From Rhea pennata (Eukaryota > Chordata > Aves > Rheiformes > Rheidae): 64,000 bases of DNA. Made by a program: the position numbers and the translations under genes. Below the pieces are notes generated by a model that was given only the letters and a program-made list of their open reading frames with translations, was not told the DNA's origin and did no database searches. The stretch's first letter is position 1. Every line of letters starts with the position of its first letter. Where the stretch lies: assembly GCF_028389875.1 (NCBI RefSeq), contig NC_084676.1:9858001-9922000 (forward strand), read 5' to 3'. Below, piece after piece: positions 39,150 through 55,012 of this stretch.

Positions 39150-40202
39150 AGTTACTTGTATATTCTTAATTATCAAAATGTTGCCTTGCTTGGAAGGTTC
39201 TTGGCTTAGTATTTCTCTTCAGAGCAGAATGCAGACTTCTACAAAGGGCAGTTCAGTTCAGTGGAAGAGTTGTTGTAGGTCTGACTTTATTGTTGGAGCC
39301 TAATTAAAACCATGGCAAAAAAAATCTGAGGAAATGATCAGAACAGTACCTGCAGGAAAGGACTACTATCCTAGAATGCCCCCTTGGCATTTAGGACTTC
39401 TTCATGGAAGCGAACTCTCCTGGCAAATGATGCCTTTGATCAGTCCCCATAATTAACCCAGAAAGTACAATATACATCAAATAAATCTTTGAGCTTTGAA
39501 TTATTGGTTCATGTGGCAGAGGATTCTGACCAGAAGCACTTTGATCACCTCAGCAGCTGAGAGCACAACCAGGGAAGATAATATTTGCATGCCAGAAAAT
39601 ACAGCTGCTGACTTGTGAAGCTGTCACAGACCAACTACCATGCTTTTTCAGATACAGCACTTATCTTTTCTGAGACTTTTTTTAATCTCTACAAATCAGC
39701 TACCTGTTCTTGACTGCTTGGTGTAAATTGAACAATATTGATTAACCTAATTCTTCCTTGATATGATTATAGATCTTGGTATGCAATCTACATTGCAATC
39801 TTCATGCACAGCCAGGAAAGTAATGTCAGTGATCTTTGCCAGTCCTCTACTGTGTTGAGGAAACGACAGCACTATTCTGGCTAGTAGTTGTGTACTGTAT
39901 GTCAAATGGCAAGTCTGTATTCAGTAGCACCAGCTTGATAATTTTGGAGAGTTTGAAACTTGGTAACAAGTATTCATATAAACTATATACTACTCAATCA
40001 ATTAAAAATTGACTGCAGTGAAGTTACTGACTTTGGTTTTCTAGATATGATAGTTAAGTCATGCTGGCTATTCACTAGCTATCTAGTTAATCATCTAGTT
40101 CTCTGTCTGAGGTGAATAAATTGTATATAGCAAACATGTCTGAGCTTCATTTATAGCTTGAAAGTGATCTCACAGTTATAATCTAATTTTAAAAACAAAT
40201 TT

Positions 40203-40260
40203 TTAAAAAGGTGCATTTAGAACAGATTATGATGAAATTGATCATAAATGCACTTTTTAA
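40203..40260. repeat. Imperfect long inverted repeat (hairpin)
   Basis: The left arm TTAAAAAGGTGCATTTA (40203-40219) pairs with TAAATGCACTTTTTAA (40245-40260) apart from one extra G. Inside, ATGAT (about 40229-40233) pairs with ATCAT (40241-40245). An asymmetric insertion lies in the left arm. It could be a relic of a small DNA transposon or a chance AT-rich hairpin. Confidence 0.6.
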
Positions 40261-43200
40261 TGATTGCCAATAGAGCCTTTTAATGTAAGTGAATAAAACT
40301 GCATTTGATGTATATTTGATAAGTTTGGGTACTGCCTTTACAGCATTGTATAATATCTTACAGGCTTTTCAATGGGCTATGCCCAAATTTTGGTTTCAAA
40401 GAGTAATGAAAACTACTCTTGTAAGAGAAAATGTAATTAAAAAAGTAAGAATTTAATTTTAAAGTTGATGATATCCTTTAGTAATGTTTCTGTCCACAAA
40501 TCTAAGACTTCTGTGAAAACTGTTCCCCACCCACCAGAAAACTCAAAGCCCTGAACAAATAAGGGTATGCAGCTTATCTAGGGATATTATCTGCTTAACA
40601 TTTTAAATTAGTCTTGTGATATCCTTTAAAAAAAAAAAAAAAACACTCAGCAAAACCTAATGACACCCTTCCCTATCTTCCATCCTGCTTAATCAAGTCT
40701 CCCCACTCATGACTGGACTTTAATCCATGTTTCTTGCAAATGAAATTCACTCTTGTTTTCTACAATGAAACAACTTCTGTGATTCATGAAGAACATTTAA
40801 ACAGATACTACAGTAATTATGTAAAACAGTTAAGTTATGAACAATACTGGTAATGCCTGCACAAGCTGTTGTTAAAAAGTACATCTTCATAAGGCTGTTT
40901 AAGACACAAATACCTAAATATTTATTGATGCAGACATTTTACTTAAATTCCTGTAGATGTAATATTCCTGATACATAGGTACATACATTATATGCATACT
41001 TTTTAAAAGACTGTATTAGTAAATTACAAACTTTCTAACTACTATATTATTCAGGATAAAGTTGTATATCAGATAATATAGTAAAAATCAGCCTTATAAG
41101 AAAGGTGTACCTGTTAGTCACTTCCAATATTAACAAATTAGCTGAATAAGCATGTGCTGCTTTTTTAAAAAAAAAGGCTGATTTGTTTTTATACCCTGTA
41201 CCCTGCCCTCAGTGTAAGTAGTTAAACTCCACTGCAGCCTACACCCTATGCTTTCACTGTGTCTGTTGTTTGCATTCACTGTGAATGGCCCCTTAGACAC
41301 AAGTTATCAAATACTTTGCTTTTTAAAGCTATGCACTAATTTCGGGAGTCTGTATTCAAAAACACTTGAAAAAATTGTAAGCATTACTTGGAGCATGAAT
41401 TCCTGTGCAAAGTTCATTTTACCTTAGCAGAGTTTTATATGAGCCAGGTAAACCGGTGAGTACCTCCTTCCCAATGCTGCTTTTTCAGGTATCCTGAGAG
41501 ACTTTCAGCCCTTCAGGTTAAGGGATGTTTGACATCATCTTCGTGGTACCACGTTTAATCTCTGCAAGGATGGGTAGGGAGGAGTACGAGAAGTTTAACT
41601 CCGGACCTTGAATTGTGAAGAGTTTGACATAACGGGAATACTCGGAGTCTGAATGATGGTTACATCCGTTTGATGTATGACCTATCAGGAATCTGCCTTT
41701 AATGATGTCTTTCTATGAAATGTTATCTCTGTCTGTAAAAATATTTTTATCTCACAGCACAGTTTGAGTTTTAATGCTGCTGCTTGGATTGACTCTCAGA
41801 ATGTTTGTATTACTGCCATGCAACTGAGCTAATGTATCTGCTTTCCTGTACTTCTGCTTGTATGTGCTTATTTTTTAATGGATATTTGCAGTGTGACAAT
41901 GCCAAGCTTCAGAAAATCAGGAGTGAAAACATCATTCAACACCCCATTGACTCTCAAGCTTCCATCAGTAAACTGCAGTTCCCCAGCTGCTTGTTGATGA
42001 TCATTGCATGAACTTACCAGGAAAAAAAAAATGATCTTTTTTTTTAAAGATGTTGCGTAGCTACTATTGCATATGTAACTGCTGAAAACTTTAACAAACT
42101 GCTTTCCTGCCACTATGTGAGCTGCAGCATGGGAAAGTAGGAGAATTAGGAATAAATTTTCCAAAAGGTACTAACAGTTTAAGAAAATATATACACTATA
42201 TGTGTATTTATTATATACACCCCCAAAAGTCCTCACATACTTGTTTGTGCTCTAAACTTCATTCAGTTCCAGTATGGATGCTTTATTGATGTGAAATATT
42301 TTTTCCTAGTAGAAAAAGGGCTTGTATCTAGGTTTGCTTGTATTCTTTAATAAGTATTTTTATATTTGAATTATAATATCAAATGGAATTTTAAAAGTTC
42401 AGAAATATGAATAACATTTCTATAGTTTTATCCTAACTTATTTTTTAAAGTCAGTTAAGGTGCTAGCTATTTAAAATACAAGGAATAGAACTTAGTTGTA
42501 AAATACTGATTGGACTCTTACAGTAAATGAAAACCTGTCTTCACATTTAATTTTGTCATCTTTTTAGTTAAACTATTACTCTTACTTAGTTGGATTCTAG
42601 CCCTACCCCTTTGTTTTGGCTTCTCAGACTTTCTCTTCCTTGGGCCATTTTCAGGTTTGTCTTTCATGAAAATAATTGCCTATGTTAAAACTTTTTTTTT
42701 CTTTTTCTTTTTTTCCTTAAAACTTTCTCCTTTTCTTTGGTCACAGCTAATTGTTCATCTGTGTTCTTGTACTGACCATACTTGGGACCTTTCTTCTGTT
42801 TGGAGCTCATGACTCTTGAAACACAGTAGTTGAAATTAACTTCTAGTGCATTTGCTATTCTTTGTAGTTGTTAGGGTTTTTATGCTTCTCTGTACTCATC
42901 TGAAATACAAATCTTGTTTCCTGATCTCATCTTCATCAAATTAAAAAACTAGTACTTCATTGTCTTTGCCTTCTGAGCCATCTTCAGCAAGTTGACCAAG
43001 TTCTTCTGTGCTCTATTTGAGTGCAGGTTGAAAGAGACATGCAACTCAAACTTATGAAGAAGGTGACCTAGTGTAGTCTTATATTCTCCAATAAGAAACT
43101 TTTCAGTAAAAAGTATTTATACTTCTCTTCTATGCTTTATTTTCTATTTGATGTGAAGGAAAGCAAATTCTAAGAGCTAGAGTTTTAATCAATTTTTATA

Positions 43201-43664
43201 ACATTTTGAATTTTATTAATTGGCAAATCTATTGCAGCTGTCTACACTAGGTGCTTATATTTTATTCTCTGTGAAGCTCATATCTAAGAACAAGATAAAT
43301 GTAGATGTGTAAAGACAAGGCTTCCTTCCACAGCTTGTATGATGATCATTGTACCAAATGATGAACTACCCTTTCAAATCTTAAGAGTTTTAGCATTTAT
43401 CTATATTATGCATTTGTCTAGCGTATCAGCTACTAAAATGTGTTTCTTTTGAAGAAAATTCAAGAAAACTATCTAGCCTTGGGAGGTTAAACAAAACTAT
43501 TATAGATTCATCACAGATATAAGTCAGGGTCTAAATAGTTGCACTGGAGGGAACTGATCTCCAAAGCAACTCATGCATATGTTGCCCTTACCTGTTATCA
43601 TCTACGTAAACACTAGTATAATCTGTATAATAAAGCATCCTTCGATCTTTTGTGGCTTTTGTAG

Positions 43665-43754
43665 CACAAATAGCGCTGTTGTAATTTCACGTTCCTCCAG
43701 GGGTAGTGGGGCGCTTGCAGCGATATCGCTGTGTTGGCATGCTGCTGTGCCCAG
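43665..43754 (+). other. Candidate isolated exon in the AT-rich desert
   Basis: A pyrimidine-rich acceptor (GGCTTTTGTAG, ending 43664) and a strong donor (CCCAG|GTGAGT, GT at 43755) enclose exactly 90 bases. One frame is open throughout (TNSAVVISRSSRGSGALAAI, then SLCWHAAVP). The block is markedly richer in G, C and CpG than its surroundings. I do not recognise the peptide. It may be a noncoding-RNA exon, an unrecognised coding exon or chance. Confidence 0.25.
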
Positions 43755-46700
43755 GTGAGTTTTGCCTTATTTCTCAGCACAGATTATCAGCTTCAGCTGA
43801 TACAATAGTTGTCACATGAATGCAATATCTTAACCAGCAGTAGTGTTCCTTCATGGGACTGCCTCCTTGCTTAGCTAACATGTGCGTACACACACACACC
43901 AAACAGACATATATACCCTCATGCTGGCACAGGAGAAAAGGAGCAGTTGTCTTCCCCCTCAACCATAATGCAGTCAGATATTTCAGATGTAAACTGTAAT
44001 CACCTGATATAATCTATTGCAGACATTACATGCCATTTCAGCCTATACTTTGATTTTTTTTTTAAAAAAAGGGGGAAACAACAACAAAAAAAAAATCTTG
44101 CAAAAATATGGTGTCACAAAGATGTTTCCCTCAAACATATTCACAACTGAAGGTCTGAAATTCTTACTGTAGCCATCATCTAAGATGAAAAATAGCCATC
44201 AGTCACCATAGTACCTGGAAGATTAATAGCACTACTAAACTATATATTATAAATGTATGCTCTGTGTTCACATTATTTCCTCTTGCAGAAATAGTGCATC
44301 ACAGTCTCAGGCCACACTAAACACTGTCCTTTCCAAATGTGCTTAGAGTAACAACTGACAAATTCTGTGTCATGACTACATGCAGCTTTTGATCTACACA
44401 GAAGTTTAAAGTGTATTTGTTAATTCAAAGTAGATTCAAGACTGCTGAAGATTGACATTACTGTCATCTTAACTCATCATAAATGCTCACAGTAAAAACC
44501 TGTATCTAACAGCTAACTCCCTCATTTCATAATACTTCATGCTCAAGCAGTAGCATTAAAGTCTATTTTTTGACATCTTTCAACAGCGCACACGGCAGTG
44601 GGGTTCCAGATCTTCATAGACTGAAGTGACTTGGAAGTTAGCATTGCTTTATCCTATCGTCATAAAAAGAGAGTTCTTTTCAAGAGATGTCAGCCTCCCT
44701 GCAAAATAAGTTTGATATGGCAGTTCAGAAACTGCACTTATCAAGCAAATCTAATATACGGAGCTTTTAAAATATTTTACTGATACAGTTACAGCATACA
44801 GGACTATCAGAAGTACTGTAAGTGCGCTCAGGTCCAAAACTGAAAAGGTATTTTCTACAACTGAAAACTGAAAATACTCTCTATGTTAAAACAACAATAA
44901 CAAAATATCCTCAGTTCTTTTATTACCAAGTAATCCTGAACTAGTGCTTTCACAGACAGAATGCAAACTGTAAGGCTAAATTACAACTCAGATTTAGTAT
45001 TTGTCAATATTGCAAAGAACATAAACAAGCATCTGTCTAATTTCTACTGTTTATTATTCAATTCAGAAAAAAAAATACTGAATAGATGTTATTCTAAAAT
45101 GTTTGCCTTAAAGGTTTGGTTTTGTTGAGGAATAGTTACTTCTACACATAGTATTAAGATGAATTCTTGCCCTAGCTTAATACTAAACTTCTATCACACC
45201 ACAGTTACGCTTCCACATATGCCATATAAAGCCTGTATAAAGTTAAACAGCTCCAAATTTTACCTATACTGCCACCTAATACAAATATCATATACACCCA
45301 TTCAAGTATTCCTAAAGAAAGGGTTTATTATAAAATGAATAAACACATTCAGAGAAAGAATGTTACATTGGAGTGTCACAGCTATGTTTCTATACTGATA
45401 TTATATCAAACAGAAGAAGTGATGCTGTAACAGCAATATCCTGTAAAATATTTTTTTAAATAAGAAAACCAGTAGTCTTTGGAACAGAAACTGCTCTTAC
45501 CAGTTTCCATCTAATAATATTTAAGTAGCAAAAGCAATGCTTAACTTGAAAGCATATTCTGTATACATCTGACATTCACCTCCAAAGCAGCTGGAGCTAA
45601 TGAAGAGAGACTTGCATCCAGGGGAAACTGCTCTGCAGGAATGGCAGCGCTCCCCAGCACGAGACACAGATCTTTAGAAGACAGTTAGCGATTAAAGACA
45701 TAAAAGGTTTCCTGATTTCCTAATTTGTACCGATCAGGAATAATTAAAAAATAAAAATAAAATAAAATAAATACCACACTGTTCTGACCTTATCTTAAAA
45801 AATAAGTCAGCTATCACATTTATTTCAATGTGCAATGAAAATATATTTTGCTATCTCAAGAGATAGTATAACATGAAATTATCACTCTTGAGAAGGATGC
45901 TTCTTGTCTTGTGGTACCTTTTGTGTGAAAGGGACTTCAGGCACTCTTTATTCAGAAAAAAGCATTAAAATACACAGCAGAAATGTGTATTTTATATTTG
46001 CTTGGAAGGACAGAGATAGCAATTTATTTTCTGACCAGCTGCAGTCAAGTTGCATTCTTAATTTTGAGGTTGTTGCTCATCAGCATTGCTTCAAGTGAGG
46101 CCAAAGCAATTACAATATCTTCAAATGGCCCTAACTATATTATGTCAATTAACAATTTAGTGTTTAATCATTTGACTTTCCTCAGAAAGCATATATCTGC
46201 TTTTTCCTAGATTAATTCTCTCAACCTTTCTTCATTGGCAAAGACACCTCAGTACAGATAAGGAAGTACGCTTCATGCATAAGAACCACGCTTATGGTTA
46301 CATTCAAGATTAAATACAGTTGGCAGATCTAGGACCAAGTTTTGTGTAGAAAAACATACCAGAAAGCCAACTACCTCTTCAGGCATGAAGAATTCTACAA
46401 CAGAAGTATAATAGTTGTGGCATCCATTTTTAAGAGTATCTATCTGTTATTGACATATGTATACGACTTCATACATATGCTAGGGTTAGGATTTCCAAGT
46501 ATAATCGCACTGAAATCTTTTTAGGATAAAGCTGTTTAACATATGATTTAGTGGTAGAGATCTTCCATGCAAAGGGCTAATTGGTTTTGCTTTCCACATT
46601 ACAGAGGGAGCAACCCACAGACCTACACTGCTGTTTTCATTCAATCCTCAATATTCATTAAGAGCATAAGTATCTATTTGAGATTGTACTAAGCATCTAG

Positions 46701-47621
46701 AAGATTAAAAGAAGTTATAGTGCTATAAACTACCACAGAAGTAGTTTGGGAATAGACATGATTATCATCACACAAACAGTTTGTTTCCCTTCATTAATTA
46801 CCATATACGTTTATAATAGTTGGAATCCTCCTGCAAGACCTGCACCATCTACCAGCCAGACACCATCGCAGATCCTAAAAGCTTGAGGGGCAATCACAGT
46901 GGCTCAGGTAGGTGCCATATGGCTGCTCATTCCCTCCAATTAAGTATAAAATCAGTTAAGTCTTGTTAGCCTGTCTCAGATAGCTGAGAACAGGAACACT
47001 GAAGGACAGTTTCCTGTTCCTTCCTTGTCTACACTAAATATTGCAGGAGATGGGGAGGAGGGGGAAAACAGGGAGGTCAGCCGTAGCTGATGAAAATAAC
47101 GATGTCCCATACAAGAATCTATGCTTAAAACTTGAGATTTGGTTGATTAATTCATTAATTTTATCAGCAAAGTATTTTTTCCTCAAAAAGAGCTTTCATT
47201 AAAAAAATAAATAAATAATTAAAAAAAAAGTAAAACTCTAGAATTCCCGTGTATTTGCATCAATAGAGTCTATAATAATTGTATACCAGAATGTGGCTAG
47301 GCGCTGATTCCTGTTGTTCCCCATATGCACACATACCTTGCGGTCAGGGCCAGCATCGCTCTCAGCAGCGCCGACGCCTATTGACACCGATTTTTTTTTC
47401 CCCCTGCCATCGACAGGCCTTGCCAAATATTCATTTCCAGATGTACCACCTGGCATGACAGCCCTAGATACCCATTCCTCAGTACGCACTGATGCCTGCC
47501 GAGGCCTTCCGAGTCCCCACCCCTGCATACTCAGTAAACATGCCTATATTCTTCCCAAGTCCCTGCTTCCACTTTCTGTACACGCCCTTCTTCAGGAGCA
47601 GCTTTTTCATCCATGCAGCTC

Positions 47622-47990
47622 ACCTGCCCCCTTTGCTGGGCTTCTTGCTCATTGGTTTGCACCATTCTTGAGCTTGGTGGTGATGATCCTTCAATATTAG
47701 CTGTCTTTGACCCCTCTTCCTTCTAGGGCCTTTTCCGATGGGATTCTTCCAAGCAGGTCTCCTGAAATCTAGGCTTGTGATCCTACTTTTTGCCTTGCTT
47801 CCTCCTTCCAGAATCCTGAACTCCACCATCTTGCGGTCACTGCAGCCAAGGTTGCCCCTGACCCTCGCATCTTCCTTCTTTGTATGTATGAGGTCTAGCA
47901 GGGCACCTCTCCTCCTTGGCTCCTCTATCACTTCTATCAGAAAGATCATCAGTGTTCTCCAGGAACCTCCTAAATTGCTTGTGCATTGCT
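47622..47990 (-). mobile_element. CR1-type LINE ORF2 fragment (endonuclease/linker part), decayed
   Basis: The minus-strand translation contains RRRGALLDLIHTKKEDARVR, GNLGCSDRKMVEFRIL, EGGSKAKSRITSLDFRR, QLILKDHHHQAQEWCKPMSK and KPSKGGR. Blocks of this kind (LDLI, LGCSD..MVEF, LDFRRA, FKDHLLQAQE, SRKSSKGGR) are the well-known C-terminal endonuclease and linker region of avian CR1 ORF2. After DFRR a piece is deleted, and no reverse transcriptase domain follows at lower coordinates. At the upstream side the homology stops against a minisatellite near 48010. It is a relic; the 140-codon open frame is not a host gene. Confidence 0.8.
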
Positions 47991-48009
47991 TTGTCATCTC
48001 TCTCTTTTC

Positions 48010-48815
48010 TCCTTCCAACATACCACACAGTTCTCCTGCCACTTATCACGCCTCCATTACAACACATCACCCCCCAGCCATGTATCACCCTCCTGCAACT
48101 TACCAAAGCCCCTTCCAACATGTCATGGTCCCCCTCCACCAGTTATCACCCCTCCCACCGCTTACTGCTCCCCTGTTGTGGTATGTCTCACCCCCACCGC
48201 TTATCACCTCTCTGCCACTTACCACGCCATCATTCCAACGTATCATTCCCCAGCTACGTATCACCTTCTCCCTCGCATATATCATGCCCCCAACAGATCA
48301 CCCTCCCACACTTACCATGCTGCCCTTCCAACATATTGCCCTCTACCTCATACCCCCTCCCCACCACTTACCCTACCTGCTGCATAACATACCTCCTTCC
48401 AACACATCATGCCCCTGCCATTTACCACGTTCTCCAGCAACTTAACACTCCCCCACCACATATCAGACACCCCTTACCATGCACCCCACCACTCCATCAG
48501 CACACACCATGCCCCTCTGCCACAGATCACACCTCATGCCACTTACCATGCCCCACTTCAGGCATCTCACACCTCATTCTGTGTTACCACACTCACCCTT
48601 ATAACGCTCCCACCACCTGTCCCACCCCCTTCTAACATATCATGCCCCCCACCACTTATAATCCCCCCACACACACTTGTCACCCTCTCTTCCCATCTAT
48701 CATGCCCCCTCTGTCACTTGTCCTACCCCCAATACATCAGAGCCCCCAAACCTTATTACACCTTCTTCTGCAGTTTCTCACACCCTTCCAACATGCATCA
48801 CCCCGGCACCTATCA
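48010..48815. repeat. Degenerate minisatellite, G-poor on the plus strand
   Basis: About 800 bases are built from variants of two short phrases, CCACTTACCATGCCCC and TTCCAACATATCATGCCCC, alternating irregularly with a period of roughly 18-21 bases and a dimer of about 40. The plus strand has very few G residues, so TAG and TGA stops are almost absent and three overlapping long frames stay open (for example 47738-48445 and 47916-48635). These frames encode only His/Pro/Thr/Tyr-rich repeats and are not genes. The array abuts the CR1 fragment at 47622-47990 and ends in unrelated sequence near 48815. Confidence 0.85.
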
Positions 48816-50819
48816 TACCTGAACAGCTTTCCCCAAATATGTGTTCTGTAAAGCAGCTCTATTAACGTCACCTTGGACAAAATAACCTATTACCAGAACA
48901 ACAGAAGGATTTAACTACAGTTAGGAAGGACATAAAAACTAGTACACCTCCCACAAACAGTATTCTGCTCTCTTATACAGCGCTCCGCCCTGTTCTCTCC
49001 TCAGTCTCAGATCTTGTTCAATTCCACGTTGGCTGAACAACTACTGGTTTCTTTTTTCAGCACTTCTCCACAAAGGTCAGAAAACATTTCCAAGTACAGG
49101 AAAACAGTGATTTAAATTGCAAATCATGCACTTTTAAGATAGTAACAGAAATTTATTTCTAAAGCCTTTCCACAGCCACATATAAAGTTACAAGTAAAAC
49201 ACTACAACTATGCCAAAGTAAATGTTGGCTTAGAAAAACCTGCCTGGGCAAAGAGAATTTTTCCGTCAGAACGGGAAGCCCTGTATTAAGCAAAGGTTTG
49301 CAGAAATTCCAATACTATTCAATTTGCTCACAAGCACAGCTTTCTTTTCCACAGCAGGGACACCTCCAAGAGACCAGGACTAACCAAACTCACAAGCATC
49401 CAAATAGTTCTAATTACTAAAACTAAGACCCACTATGGCTTTAGATCAGAGAGTCTTGTATCCTCCGCTGCAAAATTCATCCCCTTTACAGTGAAAGAAC
49501 TAGTACCTGAGAGCTGAAGATCAAGCTTGACAGAAGGAATGTGCCCTGGATCAAATTCACATTAAGTAACTTTACTGGAATACAGATCGCTTTGAGAACA
49601 GAGCACTTCTGGCAAAATTGTCAGCCACAGCATTCTTTTTCGGTAATGAGTAAGAGGAGGAGATAAAGGAATTCCCTGTAAAGATGCTGAAGTGTGGTGT
49701 GATAAGGGAGCCCATGTGGAAGCAGCACAATTTCTCAAGGTTCAGTATCTAGAAGCAGGCCCTGACAAAGAGCCCACAGCACCAGACCATCACCTTCCAA
49801 CATCATTTTATAGATCTGCCCAATAATATAATTGTGCAGGTGATTCCTATTTGTCATACAACCATGCTGAAAATTGAGGATTTTTAATTAATCCAAAGAT
49901 AATCTCCAGTTGCTGTCAGGTTTAAGTGACAGTAAGTATTCCCAGATAACAATGTTAAAAGTGCCAAATAAGCTCACTCATAAGCCAGGTAAGAGTTTCA
50001 TACTACATGGGACTACATACTGTACCACACACATGCTATATACATACATCAGTATGCAACTGAGGGAGAAGACATGACCAGCTGTTACAGCTGCCTCTGA
50101 ACTCCTACCTACTGCCTAACTCCACCGCTGTGAAGGTTACAGGACAGCACAGTATAGACCCACGCCAAAACAGACACAGCACTACATGAGGACTGAAGTC
50201 ACCATTTCACAGGACAAATTTTGGCAATTTCAGCTAAATTAATTAGGAAACAAAAGCCACAGCTATTTTAACCATCACCTTGGCATCATAGGTCTAGAGG
50301 AACACAACTGCCTTACATTGTATTTCTCAAACACTACATGCCAATGAATCGTTTGGCCTAAAATTTGACTACAGGCAAGGAAGCATAAGAAAAGCCTTGA
50401 TACTTAAGAGTACATTTTAAAAGGTGGAAATAGCCATATATTCCAGATGATGGTAGTGTTTTTATTGGAACATAAATATCAGTGCAGGAAGCAGAGCATG
50501 TCTAGGAAGCAAGAAGTCATTTTTCTTAAGTATGTCTTCAAGTATAAGCAGAACAGCTGAGGGAGCTGTAACTTCAGTGCTCTTAGAAGCTTTCTTAGGG
50601 TGTATTTAAGTAGGCACAATACCTCTGTTATAGCTGTACTAACAGCAACTCCAACACAAGCAGGAAGCCCAAGTTCAGAGGACAAGCCTTTTGTGGATGT
50701 AATTAAAGTGTTTCCAGGAAGACCAGAAAAGTATTACTGTCTTGGGGATCCTAGATGACAGGATGACAACATCAAATTGTTAAACTTTAAGCATACCTCA
50801 GTAAGAAAATACACAGTTG
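48816..50819. other. AT-rich intergenic DNA downstream of RPS14
   Basis: No gene, RNA gene or repeat is recognised. The only notable element is AATAAA on the minus strand at 50466-50461, which could act as a distal RPS14 polyadenylation signal. Confidence 0.55.
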
Positions 50820-50866
50820 AGAAGAGTTTTATAAGAGAGCTTTAATAATGAAAGATGCAGCATTGG
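50820..50866 (-). terminator. RPS14: RPS14 3' UTR and polyadenylation signal
   Basis: Only about 20 bases after the TAA stop (50869-50867), the minus strand carries ATTAAA (plus TTTAAT, 50841-50846), a common variant signal. Cleavage would fall near 50820-50830, giving the very short 3' UTR typical of ribosomal protein mRNAs. A canonical AATAAA on the same strand at 50466-50461 could serve as a weaker, distal alternative end. Confidence 0.75.
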
Positions 50867-53680
<2,814 letters not shown>

Positions 53681-54972
53681 TTAAGTAACATTTTTACAAA
53701 CTTCCCCACTACTGCAATCCTTTACCAAGGAAGAAGGATGAAGCCCTCATGGCAAAACTCCATTCAAGTAGCAACTTTGGGGGAATCTCTTCAAAACCAA
53801 AAACATTCCCAGATTTGCTGTACCATGGCAGGTTCGTCACACCACCCACAGCAGCTTAGTAGCTACCACGGAGCTTAGTAGGGTCTCAAACCTCATTTCA
53901 TGTGGCAAGTTGTCTGAATAAGCTTTATCTCAGCAGACATCTCTGTGCACTACTATAGCCCCATGCAAGGGAATCACATCTCTGATAACTAGCAATGTGG
54001 CACTTCTGCACAACTACATGGAAGCAGAAAAATCTGCCAATTTTTACAGACCTGGGTGTTACCATAAAGCTCTAATCTTCCAGAGCTTCCAAACAATAAC
54101 TTGTGTACATATACTATTAATCTTCTAACGACACCCCTAAAATAGCCTGGGTGCATTGTCTGCCTTCTAATAATTAGGTCTAGTCATGGGAACTGGCAGA
54201 TGTAGCATTGAGGAGCACTTTGTTAGGTAGCAGAGAATCCTAAACATCCACTCCTGCAACACAGACAGGTTGTTCTATGCTGCCCTGTCCTTTCAAATGG
54301 CAACAACAACTAGTGATTTTTGTAGAAGTATAAAATCATCATTAAGGAAGTCAGCCCAAAGCTTGGCCCGTTTTTATCCAAAAGACCACCTTGATAATCC
54401 CCACTTTCCAGAAAGTGGCACCAAACACTGATCCCTAGAGCACTGCCTAACACGACCACGGCAAGGAAGCTGCATCCTCTTTCTCATATAGCCCATGAAA
54501 TGTTTCATGAACACACTTCACAATGTTACCAGCCCAAAGTGGTTCTGAAGCTTACAAGTCCCCAAAGTTGAGTGTTGCTCACTTGACAGAAAGAGCAAAA
54601 CCAGCGAGCTGCAGCCACATTAATGCCGACGTGATGCTAAGCAGCAAACCAGCCCGACACCTCAGCAGGCGCGGCGCCGCGAGCCGGGGGCCCGGCCGAG
54701 CGCAGGACCGCGGCGCAGCCTCACGCACAGCCCCGGGCCCGCCGGGCGGCGGCACCGCTCCTGCGGCCCGCCAGGCCCCGCAGCGCCGGGCCTGCCCCGG
54801 CCGCCCAGCTACGCCAGCCGCGGGCTCGGCCGAGGCCCCGCGCCGCGCTCGCCTCCCCCCACAGCAGGCGCGCTGCCCCGCGGGGCCCCGACGCCGAAGA
54901 GCCGGGCGGCGGCGCGGCGCGGCGAGCCCCGGGCGCGCCGATGGCAGCGGATGCACCAGGGACCGCGCTCAC

Positions 54973-55012
54973 CTCCGCGTCTCCTCCGGCTGCCGGCGCT
55001 GGAAAGGAAGAG
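54973..55012 (-). other. RPS14: RPS14 noncoding exon 1 with TOP start
   Basis: Reading the minus strand, a pyrimidine run CTCTTCCTTTCC begins at 55012 and is followed by a short GC-rich leader. The leader ends in GCGGAG at 54973, directly followed by the donor GTGAGC (54972-54967). The matching acceptor is TTCAG|AAATGG at 53636-53635, so exon 2 starts at 53634, two bases before the ATG at 53632. This gives intron 1 a length of 1338 bases. A pyrimidine-tract start is the known hallmark of ribosomal protein mRNAs and puts translation under mTOR/LARP1 control. The exact start base (55012 or about 55004) is not fixed by sequence alone. Confidence 0.85.

Larger units (their letters stand above)
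29981..47621. other. AT-rich gene desert
   Basis: A sharp fall in GC content begins near 29980. Apart from the CR1 3' end (32474-32743), the inverted repeats at 31.3 and 40.2 kb, the candidate exon at 43.7 kb and microsatellites, I see no genes. Two small GC-rich patches (33950-34330 and 36190-36370) stand out. The minus strand between about 43070 and 42620 has coding-looking but disrupted text. Frames longer than 90 codons are rare here. Confidence 0.6.

Noticed and set aside
47738-48635. 235- and 239-codon His/Pro/Thr-rich frames
   Set aside because: Open only because the minisatellite lacks G on this strand, which removes TAG and TGA stops. Several frames are open at once.
19761-50819. 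Search for CD74 exons downstream of RPS14, where human carries CD74
   Set aside because: No transmembrane, CLIP-like or thyroglobulin-type exon text was recognised by eye. The gene may lie outside the window; a TBLASTN search would decide.
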